DNA of 64,000 nt from Pokkaliibacter sp046614695 (GCF_046614695.1 NZ_JBKKHQ010000013.1:1-64000), one strand, 5' to 3'; positions 53,605 to 62,919 are shown, numbered from the stretch's first letter. Notes: generated by a model not told the origin, from the letters alone. Numbers and translations are program-made.

Positions 53605-53700
53605 GGCAAAAGCCGGATCATTAGCCGTCATCACGGCCATCGGTTATCTCTTATAGAGGCAACGGATAGCCAACGGCTCTATTCAGTTCAGGTTGTTGCT

Positions 53701-54864
53701 GTGACTCCACGCCCTTTCTCCGACCCGCTTGCCGCCTACGACTATGCTCTTAAACATCTGGAGTTTGTCGAAGACTCCGCCCAGCGTGAGGCGGCGACGG
53801 CATTAAGTGATTGTTTGCAGGCACTGCATCACTGGCAGAGCCACCGGCAAGGCCCCGCACCCCAGGGCGTCTATCTCTGGGGGCCCGTTGGCCGTGGCAA
53901 AACCTGGCTAATGGACCGCTTCTGCGAAAGCCTGCAGGTGCCGGCCTGGCGCCAGCATTTTCATCACTTTATGCGTCATCTGCACAAGCGTCTGTTCGCC
54001 TTTACCGGTCTGCCTGATCCTCTGGCAATTGTCGCCCGTGAACTGGCTGCAGAGTACCGCGTCATTTGTCTGGATGAGTTTTTTGTCGCGGATATTGGCG
54101 ATGCCATGTTACTCGGCCGTCTGATGCACGTTCTCTTCGCCGAAAAGGTGGTGCTGGTCAGCACCTCCAATTTACCGCCGGATCGCCTCTATGCTCACGG
54201 CCAGCATCAGGATCGTTTTGACCCCGCGATTGCGGCCATCAAGGCCAGAATGCGTATTCAACCGGTGGATGGCGGTGAGGATCATCGCCTGCATCCCGGT
54301 CAGCCGGTGCAACGTTTCTGGGTGAATGATCAGCCCGCCATGACAGCCGCCTTTGATGAGCTTGCGGCCCGCCAGCCGGATGCCCGTCAGGAAGAGACTG
54401 AGCTGGCACTGGGTGCCCGTCGTCTGGCGGTGAAGCGGCGGCAAGGCAACCTGCTCTGGTGTGAATTCTCCGTCCTCTGCCAGAAAGCCTGGTCGGCCGC
54501 CGACTATATTCAGCTTTGCCAGCAACACCGCGCGCTCTTTATCAGCGGCGTGCCTTGCCTGAGTGCAGAAGGTGAAGAGGTGCGCATCGCGAGAGGAACG
54601 GAAGACGGCGCTAAGCTGGTCGAGGCCGGGGAGCGCAGTTTCCCGATGCTTTCCAAGGAAGATGACGGCGCCCGACGTTTTATCGCCCTGGTGGATGAAT
54701 GCTATGAACAGGGCGTGCCGCTCTATGTTGAAGCGGCGGTACCGCTGCGTGAGTTGTACCCGCAGGGTTTTCTGGCCTTTCCTTTTCAACGGACATTAAG
54801 CCGTCTGCAGGAAATGCAGTTCGAACGCTTTGGCCGCGGGATTGAGGCGCCCGAGCCACGTTAA
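53701..54864 (+). CDS. zapE: Cell division AFG1-like ATPase ZapE
   Basis: ZapE is an AFG1-family ATPase that promotes Z-ring constriction in E. coli. The 387-residue protein has a GTG start, Walker A GPVGRGKT (K67) and Walker B VICLDEFFVAD. The family segments STSNLPPDRLYAHG and ERSFPMLSKEDDGARRFIALVDECYE follow. The GTG is favoured because the sequence begins right at the conserved TPRPFSDPLAAYDY. Confidence 0.93.
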   Translation: MTPRPFSDPLAAYDYALKHLEFVEDSAQREAATALSDCLQALHHWQSHRQGPAPQGVYLWGPVGRGKTWLMDRFCESLQVPAWRQHFHHFMRHLHKRLFAFTGLPDPLAIVARELAAEYRVICLDEFFVADIGDAMLLGRLMHVLFAEKVVLVSTSNLPPDRLYAHGQHQDRFDPAIAAIKARMRIQPVDGGEDHRLHPGQPVQRFWVNDQPAMTAAFDELAARQPDARQEETELALGARRLAVKRRQGNLLWCEFSVLCQKAWSAADYIQLCQQHRALFISGVPCLSAEGEEVRIARGTEDGAKLVEAGERSFPMLSKEDDGARRFIALVDECYEQGVPLYVEAAVPLRELYPQGFLAFPFQRTLSRLQEMQFERFGRGIEAPEPR

Positions 54865-54911
54865 GCGCCAGCTGACCTTTCGACGAACAGGATTACAGCG
54901 TTCCCCGCCAT

Positions 54912-54939
54912 AAAAAAACCGCGCTCATTGGCGCGGTTT
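54912..54939. terminator. Bidirectional terminator between zapE and a small gene
   Basis: The stem AAACCGCGC/GCGCGGTTT with a 6-nt loop lies between converging genes. The T run is longer on the minus strand (T7). Confidence 0.85.
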
Positions 54940-54977
54940 CTATCAGCATCCTGTTCTCAGCCTGGTCGCTCCGCGGA

Positions 54978-55367
54978 TCAGATCACCACGTAGCCTGGCT
55001 CGATTTTCAGCTCCAGCGGGTAGCCGCCAAGCTGCTTCGGACTGTAATGCTTGCGCAGCATTTCGCTGACTTTCTGCGTGTCATCGACGCTGACGAAACG
55101 TTCAACGTGCTGCAGCTTTTTCAGATCCTCATCCCAATGGCTGAGGTAGACCCGGTTGACCAGCGGGCCTTCCGGTACATTGTTGCCGCCCGGCATCAGG
55201 GGCAACCAGCGGCATGACTGGGGATGAACCACCTGAAAGCCGTGTTTGTGATACATCATGAACTGCCAGAGCTGGTAAACGTCTTCCTGTACGTAACGCT
55301 GAGACTTCTCTCCAAACAGATTCATCACCGTACACTCGACGAGTGCAACTCCCGTTTGAGACGACAT
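54978..55367 (-). CDS. Uncharacterised conserved-looking protein
   Basis: From ATG 55367 (GGAGAG 8 bp upstream) this gives 129 residues: MSSQTGVALVECTVMNLFGEK and so on. It has no signal peptide or membrane segment and is rich in aromatic residues (QEDVYQLWQFMMYHKHGFQ). I do not recognise the family. The adjacent TetR gene is divergent, with a 15-bp palindrome between them. Confidence 0.7.
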   Translation of the reverse strand: MSSQTGVALVECTVMNLFGEKSQRYVQEDVYQLWQFMMYHKHGFQVVHPQSCRWLPLMPGGNNVPEGPLVNRVYLSHWDEDLKKLQHVERFVSVDDTQKVSEMLRKHYSPKQLGGYPLELKIEPGYVVI

Positions 55368-55746
55368 CCGGATCTCTCCACTGGGCATCGATGGCAATTC
55401 CCACCATGCCTAAAGATTCTGACAGAGGGTGCAAGGGCTGCCATTCTCCTCTGGTAATGGGTTCACAGCATAATCCTTTAATGCGCAAACACAATGCATT
55501 CGGTCAAGAATCTTGACGTACAACCCCACGAATCATGCCGATTAGCGCCGTTTTCGAGGCGTTTCGTCAATTCCTTGTAAAAAGAGCTTACACGAACACA
55601 TATCAGGTTTTCTTATAGGCAATAAACAGGCAAAATAACGCCCGCTGACGCAGGTTCATCTAACGTCAGCCGTAGAGACCAGTTCCGGCTTGTCCATCGG
55701 CAAGGAAGCGCCCCAAGGGGCATCGCAATACCTGAGAATAACGCGC
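55368..55746. other. Divergent intergenic region with an operator-like palindrome
   Basis: This stretch of 379 bp shows no credible gene. It contains the palindrome listed at 55503-55517. A minus-strand TTGACC (55502-55507) overlapping the palindrome could be a -35 for the leftward gene, but the -10 region is weak. A plus-strand TTGTAA near 55575 could serve the TetR gene. Both are low confidence. Confidence 0.4.
55503..55517. promoter_or_regulatory. 15-bp palindrome, candidate TetR operator
   Basis: GTCAAGA and TCTTGAC flank a central A, a perfect 7-bp inverted repeat. It overlaps the TTGAC of a candidate -35 element and lies 230 bp before the TetR start. Confidence 0.55.
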
Positions 55747-56394
55747 ATGTCAGAAAAACCTCTTATCAATATCCGTGCCCGCAGTGCAGCTGGTAAGGCT
55801 GCCCGTCGTGAAAGCATCCTGCAGGCGGCAGAGTCCCTGTTTTCTGCCAACCCCACCGTCCTGCCCACGATCGCTGAGATTTCCGATGCCTGTTCACTGG
55901 CAAAGGGCACGATTTATATCTACTTCCCGTCCAAGGAAGCGATTTTTCTGACCTTGCTGGAAGAGTCCATCCTCAAGTGGACTGCAGAAATGCGCCGCAC
56001 AGCGCTGGAAGCCAAAGCCGCGCCAGCCGTGCTGGAAGTCCTGTGTGATCACGTCAATGCGCACCCGCGCCTGATGCAACTGGCCTGCCTGAGTAATGGC
56101 GTGCTTGAGCCGAACGTGTCGGATGATCTGCTGGTGCACTTCAAGCAGACCCTCTGTGATGACTTCCATCTGACCGCACGGGAAATGCGTGATCTGTTCC
56201 CGGATCAGCGTCAGGAACAAACCATTGTGCAGACACTGCTGCAAAGCTATGCGCTGCTGATCGGTCTCTGGCAGCTGGCCCACCCGACCCACAGCGCTCG
56301 CGGTGTGGAAAGCCCAACCCTGGAAACCCTGCGTCCGCCGTTTGAGCCGACTGCCCGTGAAGCCCTGAACCGGCTTTGGGGTGCGGCTGCCTGA
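55747..56394 (+). CDS. TetR/AcrR-family transcriptional regulator
   Basis: The 215-residue protein from ATG 55747 has a TetR N-terminal helix-turn-helix (about 15-65; AARRESILQAAESLF then TIAEISDACSLAKGTIYIYFPSKEAIF). A helical ligand domain follows. The ligand is unknown. It is divergent from a small uncharacterised gene and lies upstream of an intramembrane protease gene in the same direction (85 bp gap), so it may control either or both. Confidence 0.88.
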   Translation: MSEKPLINIRARSAAGKAARRESILQAAESLFSANPTVLPTIAEISDACSLAKGTIYIYFPSKEAIFLTLLEESILKWTAEMRRTALEAKAAPAVLEVLCDHVNAHPRLMQLACLSNGVLEPNVSDDLLVHFKQTLCDDFHLTAREMRDLFPDQRQEQTIVQTLLQSYALLIGLWQLAHPTHSARGVESPTLETLRPPFEPTAREALNRLWGAAA

Positions 56395-56479
56395 GGTTGT
56401 CATCTCAGGCTTTACACATCCGGCATAACATAGCAGGCTACTGCGTGAAGGCGGCCCACAGGTCGCCTTACTGTTCTGG

Positions 56480-57226
56480 ATGATGCCTATGAATTCTTCT
56501 CCAGCCTCAGCGTGGTATCACGCCCTCGACCGCCAGAGCTTCACCACCGCGGTGCTCACCTGGGCAGCTTTTGCCTGGTTGTTCGATGCCCGCACCAGCA
56601 CCCTGCTGCTTTTGGTCGTCTTCGTCCATGAGATGGGTCATCTTCTGACCATTCGGGTAATGACCGGCAATGTGGCGAAAATTCGTTTTGTGCCCTTTCT
56701 CGGAGGCTACACCCAATATCAGGGCGGCTGGTTAAGCCCGCTGCAGAGTGGTTTTTTTGCGCTCGGCGGCCCCGCCATCGGTACCCTTTTTGCGCTGGGC
56801 TGCCTGATCGCCTTTCACCAAACCCACGAGCCTTTGCTCTGGCATCTGGCCTGGATTGGCGTGATCCTCAACGGCCTGAACCTGATTCCCCTGCCGCCTC
56901 TGGATGGCGGTCAGATCACCCGTTGGCTCGGACGTGGCTGGTGGCTGACCGGTGTGGCGCTGGTGCTATGGGTGGCCTGGTGGCAACAAACGCTGTGGAC
57001 AATGGCCTTCGTCGCGCTGCTACTGTGGCAGGCGTGGCAATACCATGATGCCACCAAGGTAGGCAGCTTCTGCCCACGCTGTCAGTCCTCCCTTCGTCAG
57101 CATGCCCTCAACTGTGAACGCTGCGCCCTGAAACTGCGCCTGAGCTTCCGCCAGAAAGTTCTGCTCTGGGGCTGTTACCTCGGCACGCTGATCGTACTGG
57201 CTGGCATGATGAGCACCATGGAATAG
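56480..57226 (+). CDS. M50 intramembrane metalloprotease with a zinc ribbon
   Basis: The 248-residue protein has about five membrane segments. It carries the site-2-protease zinc motif HEMGH (50-54), a GG motif near GGPAIGT and the second metal motif LIPLPPLDGG (about 135-144). C-terminal to this is a zinc ribbon with C198-x2-C201 and C212-x2-C215, then one more hydrophobic segment. Site-2 proteases cleave membrane-anchored regulators. The target is unknown. The zinc ribbon could help substrate binding. There is no PDZ domain. An upstream start (MMPM) cannot be excluded. Confidence 0.85.
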   Translation: MMPMNSSPASAWYHALDRQSFTTAVLTWAAFAWLFDARTSTLLLLVVFVHEMGHLLTIRVMTGNVAKIRFVPFLGGYTQYQGGWLSPLQSGFFALGGPAIGTLFALGCLIAFHQTHEPLLWHLAWIGVILNGLNLIPLPPLDGGQITRWLGRGWWLTGVALVLWVAWWQQTLWTMAFVALLLWQAWQYHDATKVGSFCPRCQSSLRQHALNCERCALKLRLSFRQKVLLWGCYLGTLIVLAGMMSTME

Positions 57227-57247
57227 CCGGCACGACGGATCAGACAC

Positions 57248-57278
57248 AAAAAAGCCCCGCACTGGACGGGGCTTTTTT
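57248..57278. terminator. Bidirectional terminator between the protease gene and uvrD
   Basis: The stem AAAAAAGCCCCG/CGGGGCTTTTTT with a 7-nt loop lies between the converging genes. Confidence 0.9.
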
Positions 57279-57304
57279 GTGCGTTACGGCTCACCGACAA
57301 CGTC

Positions 57305-59491
57305 TTAGCTTAAGGGTGTCAGCTTCGCCATGGAGAGAATCAGCCACTTGCTGCCGACATCATCAAAGTTCACTTCGACCCGCGCCCGCGGGCCCTGACC
57401 TTCAAAGTTGATCAGCACACCATCGCCGAAGCTGGCATGGCTGACCCGCTGACCAAGATAGAACTCCGTCTGCGGCACTTCAGCTTCGTCAAACACGGAC
57501 GAAGGCATCTGGCGCTGGAATGACAGGGGTCGGCGAATACTCGCACCGAGACGCACCTCTTCCAGCAACTCCTCGGGGATTTCATTGAGGAATCGCGATG
57601 GCGCCCGGCGCTCTTCCTGACCGTAGAACCTACGCGACTCCGCCCAGGTGATCATCAGGCGCTGACGTGCGCGGGTGATACCGACATAGCAAAGGCGACG
57701 CTCTTCCTCGAGACGGTCAGGGTCTTCGGCAGACATGGAGTGGGGGAACAGGCTTTCTTCCATGCCCACCATAAACACCAGCGGGAATTCGAGGCCTTTG
57801 GCGGAGTGCAGCGTCATCAGCTGAATGCTGTCGGTGAACTCCGCCGCCTGGGCATCGCCTGCATCCAGTGCGGCCTGGTCAACAAAGGCTGACAACACTT
57901 CCTGCGGGCCTTCTTCATCAGGCACCCAGTTCTGTTCAAACTGACGCGCGGCACTGACCAGTTCCTGCAAGTTCTCAACGCGGGTCTCACCCTTGTCTTT
58001 CTCCTTGCCATGATGCTCGATCAGCCCGGTGTGGTTCAGCATCTGCTCGCAGATTTCATTCATGGGCAGACCCTGCGCTGACACCGCAAGGTTATCCACC
58101 AGTGTCAGAAAGCCCTGAATCGCCGTGGCAGCGCGGCCAGAAAGCAGGCAGCGCTCCAGTGACTCCACCGATGCCTGCCACAGCGACACCCGCTGCTGGC
58201 GCGCCAGATCACGCACGGTTTCCAGCGTTTTACTGCCAATCCCCCGCGCAGGAACGTTAATCACGCGCTCAATCGCCGCATCATCATCGCGGTTCTGGAT
58301 CAGGCGCAGATAAGCCAGCGCATTACGGATTTCCAGCCGGTCATAGAAGCGCTGGCCGCCGTATACGCGGTAAGGCACTGCGGCTCGCACCAACGCATCT
58401 TCCAATACGCGGGACTGGGCATTGGAGCGGTAAAGCACCGCCACTTCCTGACGGGAACCGCCCTCTTCCACCCATTTTTGCGCTTGTTCGACGACAAAGC
58501 GCGCTTCTTCCTGCTCATTGAAGGCGCAGTAGACCTGAATCTTTTCGCCAAGACCGGAGTCCGTCCATAACTCCTTGCCCAGTCGTCCGGTGTTGTTACG
58601 GATCAGGGCATTGGCGGCTTGCAGAATGGTGTCGGTGGAGCGGTAGTTCTGCTCCAGACGAATGGTCTCAGTGCCTGGGAAGTCAGCGTCGAAATTCTGG
58701 ATATTCTCGATACGGGCACCGCGCCAGCCGTAAATGGACTGGTCATCATCGCCCACGGCCATCACCGGCAGCTCTTTACCCGCCAGCACCCGCAGCCAGG
58801 CGTACTGAATTTTGTTGGTATCCTGAAACTCGTCCACCAGCAGCGCCTGAAAACGCTGCTGATAATGCCGCAGCAAGGGCGGATGGTTGAGCCACAGCTC
58901 ATGGGAGCGCAACAGAAGTTCGCCAAAGTCGACCATGCCACCGCGCTGACAGGCCTCTTCATAGGCGCTGTACACATCAATGCGCACCTGCCAGTTGATG
59001 TCGCCATAGCTGTCGAGATGTTTGGGACGCAGACCTTCGTCTTTCTGGGCATTGATAAACCAGGTCAGCTCTTTCGGATCCCAGCGCTTTTCATCGAGGT
59101 TCAGCTCGCGGCAGATCCGCTTGACCAGCCGCAGCTGATCATCGCTGTCCAGAATCTGGAAGTTTTCCGGCAGATTGGCTTCACGGTAATGGGCGCGCAG
59201 CAAGCGATGCGCCAGACCATGAAAAGTGCCCACCCACATGCCGCGTGGCGTTGAGCCCAAAAGCGCCTCAATACGGGTACGCATTTCCTTGGCGGCCTTG
59301 TTGGTAAAGGTCACCGCCATAATGGCGTAGGGAGAAATCTGCTCAACCTGAATCAGCCAGGCAATGCGGTGCACCAGCACGCGGGTCTTGCCACTGCCTG
59401 CCCCTGCCAGCACCAGACGACTGGCCAGCGGTGAGGATACGGCATCACGCTGGGGTGGGTTCAGGCGATCAATGAGGTGGGATACGTCCAT
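57305..59491 (-). CDS. uvrD: DNA helicase II UvrD
   Basis: UvrD is a superfamily 1 3'-5' helicase in nucleotide-excision and mismatch repair. The 728-residue protein has Walker A AGAGSGKT (29-36), Walker B VDEFQDT, motif III GDDDQSIYGWRGA, motif V-VI segments TLHSAKGLEFPLV and YVGITRARQRL, and the C-terminal Tudor-like domain (QRVSHASFGDGVLINFEGQG). The length fits UvrD more than Rep. Confidence 0.96.
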   Translation of the reverse strand: MDVSHLIDRLNPPQRDAVSSPLASRLVLAGAGSGKTRVLVHRIAWLIQVEQISPYAIMAVTFTNKAAKEMRTRIEALLGSTPRGMWVGTFHGLAHRLLRAHYREANLPENFQILDSDDQLRLVKRICRELNLDEKRWDPKELTWFINAQKDEGLRPKHLDSYGDINWQVRIDVYSAYEEACQRGGMVDFGELLLRSHELWLNHPPLLRHYQQRFQALLVDEFQDTNKIQYAWLRVLAGKELPVMAVGDDDQSIYGWRGARIENIQNFDADFPGTETIRLEQNYRSTDTILQAANALIRNNTGRLGKELWTDSGLGEKIQVYCAFNEQEEARFVVEQAQKWVEEGGSRQEVAVLYRSNAQSRVLEDALVRAAVPYRVYGGQRFYDRLEIRNALAYLRLIQNRDDDAAIERVINVPARGIGSKTLETVRDLARQQRVSLWQASVESLERCLLSGRAATAIQGFLTLVDNLAVSAQGLPMNEICEQMLNHTGLIEHHGKEKDKGETRVENLQELVSAARQFEQNWVPDEEGPQEVLSAFVDQAALDAGDAQAAEFTDSIQLMTLHSAKGLEFPLVFMVGMEESLFPHSMSAEDPDRLEEERRLCYVGITRARQRLMITWAESRRFYGQEERRAPSRFLNEIPEELLEEVRLGASIRRPLSFQRQMPSSVFDEAEVPQTEFYLGQRVSHASFGDGVLINFEGQGPRARVEVNFDDVGSKWLILSMAKLTPLS

Positions 59492-59707
59492 AAAACTCTC
59501 GTCACTGGCGGCGGCAAAAGGGCTATTGTGCGCGAATTTGGCACCTTTTTGAAATCGGACAGGTCAGTGGTATCAGGCAAAGGTCGTAGAGGGCCTTAAA
59601 ACACTGGCAAGGCGTAAGGGCTTTTTGTATGTTGCAAAGTGATACCCGCGTTTCTGGCACGTTGACAGCGTCATTTTCCCGGGTGGAGTTCATGTGAAGA
59701 CAGGCTG

Positions 59708-59735
59708 GATAAAGCCCGCTCATGTTGGCTTTATC
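59708..59735. promoter_or_regulatory. 9-bp inverted repeat upstream of the TRAP genes
   Basis: Perfect arms GATAAAGCC and GGCTTTATC flank a 10-nt spacer, so half-sites are centred 19 bp apart. The repeat lies about 55 bp before dctQ, just before ACTATAAAAAG, whose TATAAA is a possible -10. It is consistent with an operator. It could also form an RNA hairpin. Confidence 0.5.
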
Positions 59736-59790
59736 ACTATAAAAAGAATACGGCAGGCTCGGCCCGCCACAGCGATCAAGCATAACGACT

Positions 59791-60342
59791 ATGACGAACG
59801 ATTCTTCCTCGGTACGCCGGGTAATTCGTGGCATTGATGCCATTAGCGAATTCACCGGGCGCTGTATCTCCTGGCTCACCCTGGCGATGGTGCTGGTCAC
59901 CTTCTACATCGTGGTGATGCGCTATCTCTTTAACGAAGGCAACATCGCCGTGCAGGAATCGGTGATCTACATGCACGCCTGCGTTTTCCTGATTGGCGCG
60001 GCCTATACCCTGCGCCATGACGGCCATGTCCGCGTTGATATTTTCTACCGGCCCATGGGTGAACGCGGCAAAGCCTGGGTGAACCTGTTCGGCAATCTCT
60101 TCCTGCTGATGCCGGTCATGATCTTCTTTTTTTGGATTTCCTGGGACTACGTCGCCTTGGCCTGGTCGATCAAGGAAACCTCACAGGAAGCCGGCGGCAT
60201 TCCTTATCGCTACGTGCTGAAAGGCACCCTGCTGCTGATGCCGGTGCTGGTGATACTGCAAGGGATTGGCGAGCTGCTGCGCGATCTGCTGGTGATTGCC
60301 GGCAAGACCCATCTGGTGGATGAGAAGGAGGCCGTTCTATGA
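59791..60342 (+). CDS. dctQ: TRAP transporter small permease (DctQ type)
   Basis: This is the small four-helix membrane subunit of a tripartite (TRAP) solute transporter. The 183-residue protein has about four membrane segments and the family motif IVVMRYLFNEGNIAVQESVIYMHACVF. It overlaps dctM by 4 bp (ATGA). The periplasmic binding protein is not in the window. Confidence 0.92.
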   Translation: MTNDSSSVRRVIRGIDAISEFTGRCISWLTLAMVLVTFYIVVMRYLFNEGNIAVQESVIYMHACVFLIGAAYTLRHDGHVRVDIFYRPMGERGKAWVNLFGNLFLLMPVMIFFFWISWDYVALAWSIKETSQEAGGIPYRYVLKGTLLLMPVLVILQGIGELLRDLLVIAGKTHLVDEKEAVL

Positions 60343-61721
60343 TCGCGGAAATCATGCCTCTGCTGCTGTTCGTCGTCGCCATCTTTATCCTGCTGATCGG
60401 CTATCCGGTCGCTATCTCACTGGCGGGAACCGGACTCCTGTTCGCCGGTGTCGGCTATATGTTCGACCTCTTTGATCCGGTCTTCCTGCAAGCCGTGCCC
60501 AACCGTATTTTCGGCATCATGAACAACGAAACCCTGATCGCGGTGCCGCTGTTCGTGTTTATGGGTGTAATGCTGGAGAAGTCGAAAATTGCCGAAGAGC
60601 TGCTGGACACCATGTCCCTGCTGTTTGGCCCGTTGCGTGGCGGTCTTGGTATTTCCGTCTGTCTGGTGGGCATGTTACTGGCGGCCAGTACCGGCATCGT
60701 CGGTGCGACCGTCGTGACCATGGGCCTGCTGTCGCTGCCGACCATGATTCGCCGCGGCTATGACCCCAAAGTGGCAACGGGCGTCATCTGCGCCTCCGGT
60801 ACTCTGGGGCAGATTATTCCACCCTCCATCGTGCTGGTGCTGCTGGGCGACGTGATCTCCTCTGCTTATCAGCAGGCGCAGCTGGACATGGGAATCTACT
60901 CCCCGGAATCGGTCACCGTCGGTGATCTGTTCCTCGGCGCACTGGTGCCTGGCCTGCTGCTGGTCGTCGCCTATGTGCTCTATCTGATCTACAAGGCAGT
61001 GGCCTCGCCTGAAAGCGTCCCGGCCATTCCCGAAGAAGAGCGCGGTCAGGTCAACGACCTGGGCATGCGTGTCCTCAAGGTGCTGTTGCCACCGCTGATG
61101 CTGGTGGTTCTGGTGCTGGGTTCCATTCTGGGTGGGTTGGCAACGCCCACGGAAGCGGCATCGGTCGGCGCCATTGGTGCGATTGTGCTGTCATTACTGC
61201 GCCGCAGCCTGAGCTGGCAGGTCATGATGGAAGTGATGCGCAGCACCACTCAGGTCAGCTCCATGGTCTTCATGATTCTGGTGGGGGCAGCGGTCTTCTC
61301 ACTGGTGTTCCGTGGTTACGGCGGTGATGATCTGGTGCGGGACTTCCTGCATGACATGCCCGGCGGCGAAATCGGCGCCATGATCATCGTGATGCTGGTG
61401 ATGTTCTTCCTCGGCTTCTTCCTCGACTTTATCGAGATCACCTTCGTGGTGGTGCCGATTGTCGCGCCGATTCTGCTGATGATGGGGATCGATCCTATCT
61501 GGCTTGGCATCATGTTCGCCATCAACCTGCAGACCTCGTTCCTGACGCCGCCCTTTGGTTTCGCGCTCTTCTACCTGCGTGGCGTGGCACCGGATACGAT
61601 TTCCACCGGCACCATCTACAAGGGTGTGATTCCGTTCATCATTATCCAGCTGCTGATGCTGGGCGTACTGGCATTCTTCCCGGCGCTGGCAACCTGGCTG
61701 CCTCATGCTGTGTATGGCTAA
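60339..61721 (+). CDS. dctM: TRAP transporter large permease (DctM type)
   Basis: This is the large membrane subunit that uses a sodium or proton gradient to import organic acids or similar solutes. The 460-residue protein has about 12-13 membrane segments and the signatures VPLFVFMG, ASGTLGQIIPPSIVLV and FLDFIEITFVVVPIVAPIL. The small and large subunits are translationally coupled. Without DctP the substrate cannot be inferred. Confidence 0.94.
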   Translation: MIAEIMPLLLFVVAIFILLIGYPVAISLAGTGLLFAGVGYMFDLFDPVFLQAVPNRIFGIMNNETLIAVPLFVFMGVMLEKSKIAEELLDTMSLLFGPLRGGLGISVCLVGMLLAASTGIVGATVVTMGLLSLPTMIRRGYDPKVATGVICASGTLGQIIPPSIVLVLLGDVISSAYQQAQLDMGIYSPESVTVGDLFLGALVPGLLLVVAYVLYLIYKAVASPESVPAIPEEERGQVNDLGMRVLKVLLPPLMLVVLVLGSILGGLATPTEAASVGAIGAIVLSLLRRSLSWQVMMEVMRSTTQVSSMVFMILVGAAVFSLVFRGYGGDDLVRDFLHDMPGGEIGAMIIVMLVMFFLGFFLDFIEITFVVVPIVAPILLMMGIDPIWLGIMFAINLQTSFLTPPFGFALFYLRGVAPDTISTGTIYKGVIPFIIIQLLMLGVLAFFPALATWLPHAVYG

Positions 61722-61755
61722 AGCCACTTGGCAGAGTCACTGCTGCATAAACGAC

Positions 61756-61780
61756 AACGGCGCCTCAGGGCGCCGTTCTT
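61756..61780 (+). terminator. Likely terminator after dctM
   Basis: The perfect 9-bp stem AACGGCGCC/GGCGCCGTT with a 4-nt loop is followed by CTTGTT, an imperfect T run. It also lies past the rlmF stop on the other strand. Confidence 0.65.
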
Positions 61781-61800
61781 GTTAATTGCGCCAAAAGCGC

Positions 61801-62763
61801 TTAGCGTTTCAGCCCCCAGCGCAGCTGACGCCAGACTTTGCAGGCATCGGCATTCATAAAGCTCCAGGCCACACAACGGCTTTGTTTATTGCCTTGAGCC
61901 ATCGGGATGATTTCCACTCGCGCAGCCCCGGCCTTTTTCAGCGCCGCTTCAATGGCAGGCAGATGATTGCTGCGCGCCACCAGCGAGGAGAACCACAGGA
62001 CCTGCTGAGCAAAGCGCTGGCTATCGGCGATCATGCCGAGAATAAACGCCTGCTCACCGCCTTCACACCAGAGTTCATTAGCGCGGCCACCAAAGTTCAG
62101 CTGCCTGCCCAGTTCGGCCTTGCCCAACTGACGCCACTTGCGACGGCTCCCCGCCATGGCATCCGCTTCGGAGTGATGAAACGGCGGGTTGCAGAAGGTC
62201 ACATCCAGCGATTCCTTACCATCGATAATACCGGTGAAATAGGCCGAAGCATCGGCCTGATGACGCAGCTCCAGCCGCTCTGCCAGTTGCGGGTTAGCGT
62301 TCAGAATGCCCTGCAGATGAGCCAGTGAACCCTGATCAATATCCGCGCCGATGCCGCCCCAGCCATATTCCGCCGCGCCCAGCAGCAGATACACACCACT
62401 GGCGCCGGTGCCGACATCCAGCATGCGAATTTTCCTGCCTGCAGGCAGCTTGCCACCGGCATCCGCCGCCAGCAGATCGGCCATCACGTGCACATAGTCT
62501 GCACGACCGGGGATTGGCGGACAGAGCGCATCTTCCGGCAACTGCCAATCGACAATGCCGTACTCTGCTGCCAGCAGCGCGCGGTTCAGGCAGCGCACCG
62601 CCTCAGGCTGAGTAAAGTCCAGCGTCAGCTTGTCGGCCACGTGGGCACTTGGTACCAGAAACTGCGCCAGTGCAGGTTCAGCTTGCGTCAGCCGGGCAAA
62701 GTCATACTGCCCCTGATGACGATTACGGGGATGCAGCGAAGGGCGTTCGGAATCTTTGGCCAT
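61801..62763 (-). CDS. rlmF: 23S rRNA (adenine-1618-N6)-methyltransferase RlmF
   Basis: RlmF methylates N6 of A1618 in 23S rRNA. The 320-residue protein has the SAM-binding MLDVGTGASGVYLLLG and the N6-adenine catalytic motif NPPFHHSEADA. The start MAKDSERPSLHPRNRHQGQYDF matches the family N-terminus. Confidence 0.93.
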   Translation of the reverse strand: MAKDSERPSLHPRNRHQGQYDFARLTQAEPALAQFLVPSAHVADKLTLDFTQPEAVRCLNRALLAAEYGIVDWQLPEDALCPPIPGRADYVHVMADLLAADAGGKLPAGRKIRMLDVGTGASGVYLLLGAAEYGWGGIGADIDQGSLAHLQGILNANPQLAERLELRHQADASAYFTGIIDGKESLDVTFCNPPFHHSEADAMAGSRRKWRQLGKAELGRQLNFGGRANELWCEGGEQAFILGMIADSQRFAQQVLWFSSLVARSNHLPAIEAALKKAGAARVEIIPMAQGNKQSRCVAWSFMNADACKVWRQLRWGLKR

Positions 62764-62827
62764 GGCAATGAGCTATCAGCGTCGGTAAAACAGGTCGGCC
62801 AGTATAAAACAGTGGGGGAAATATAAA

Positions 62828-62877
62828 ACCGCCAAGCCTGCCGTCACGGGGAGGAACATGACGGCAGGCCTGGCGGT
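62828..62877 (-). terminator. Long hairpin after the HDOD gene, probable terminator
   Basis: Arms of 19 bp (62828-62846 and 62859-62877) differ at one position and flank a 12-nt loop. On the minus strand the hairpin is followed by TTTATATTT. It lies about 42 bp past the HDOD stop. Confidence 0.7.
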
Positions 62878-62919
62878 AGTGCACTGACTCAGATCAGTGC
62901 TGAAGGGATGACGCGCGGC

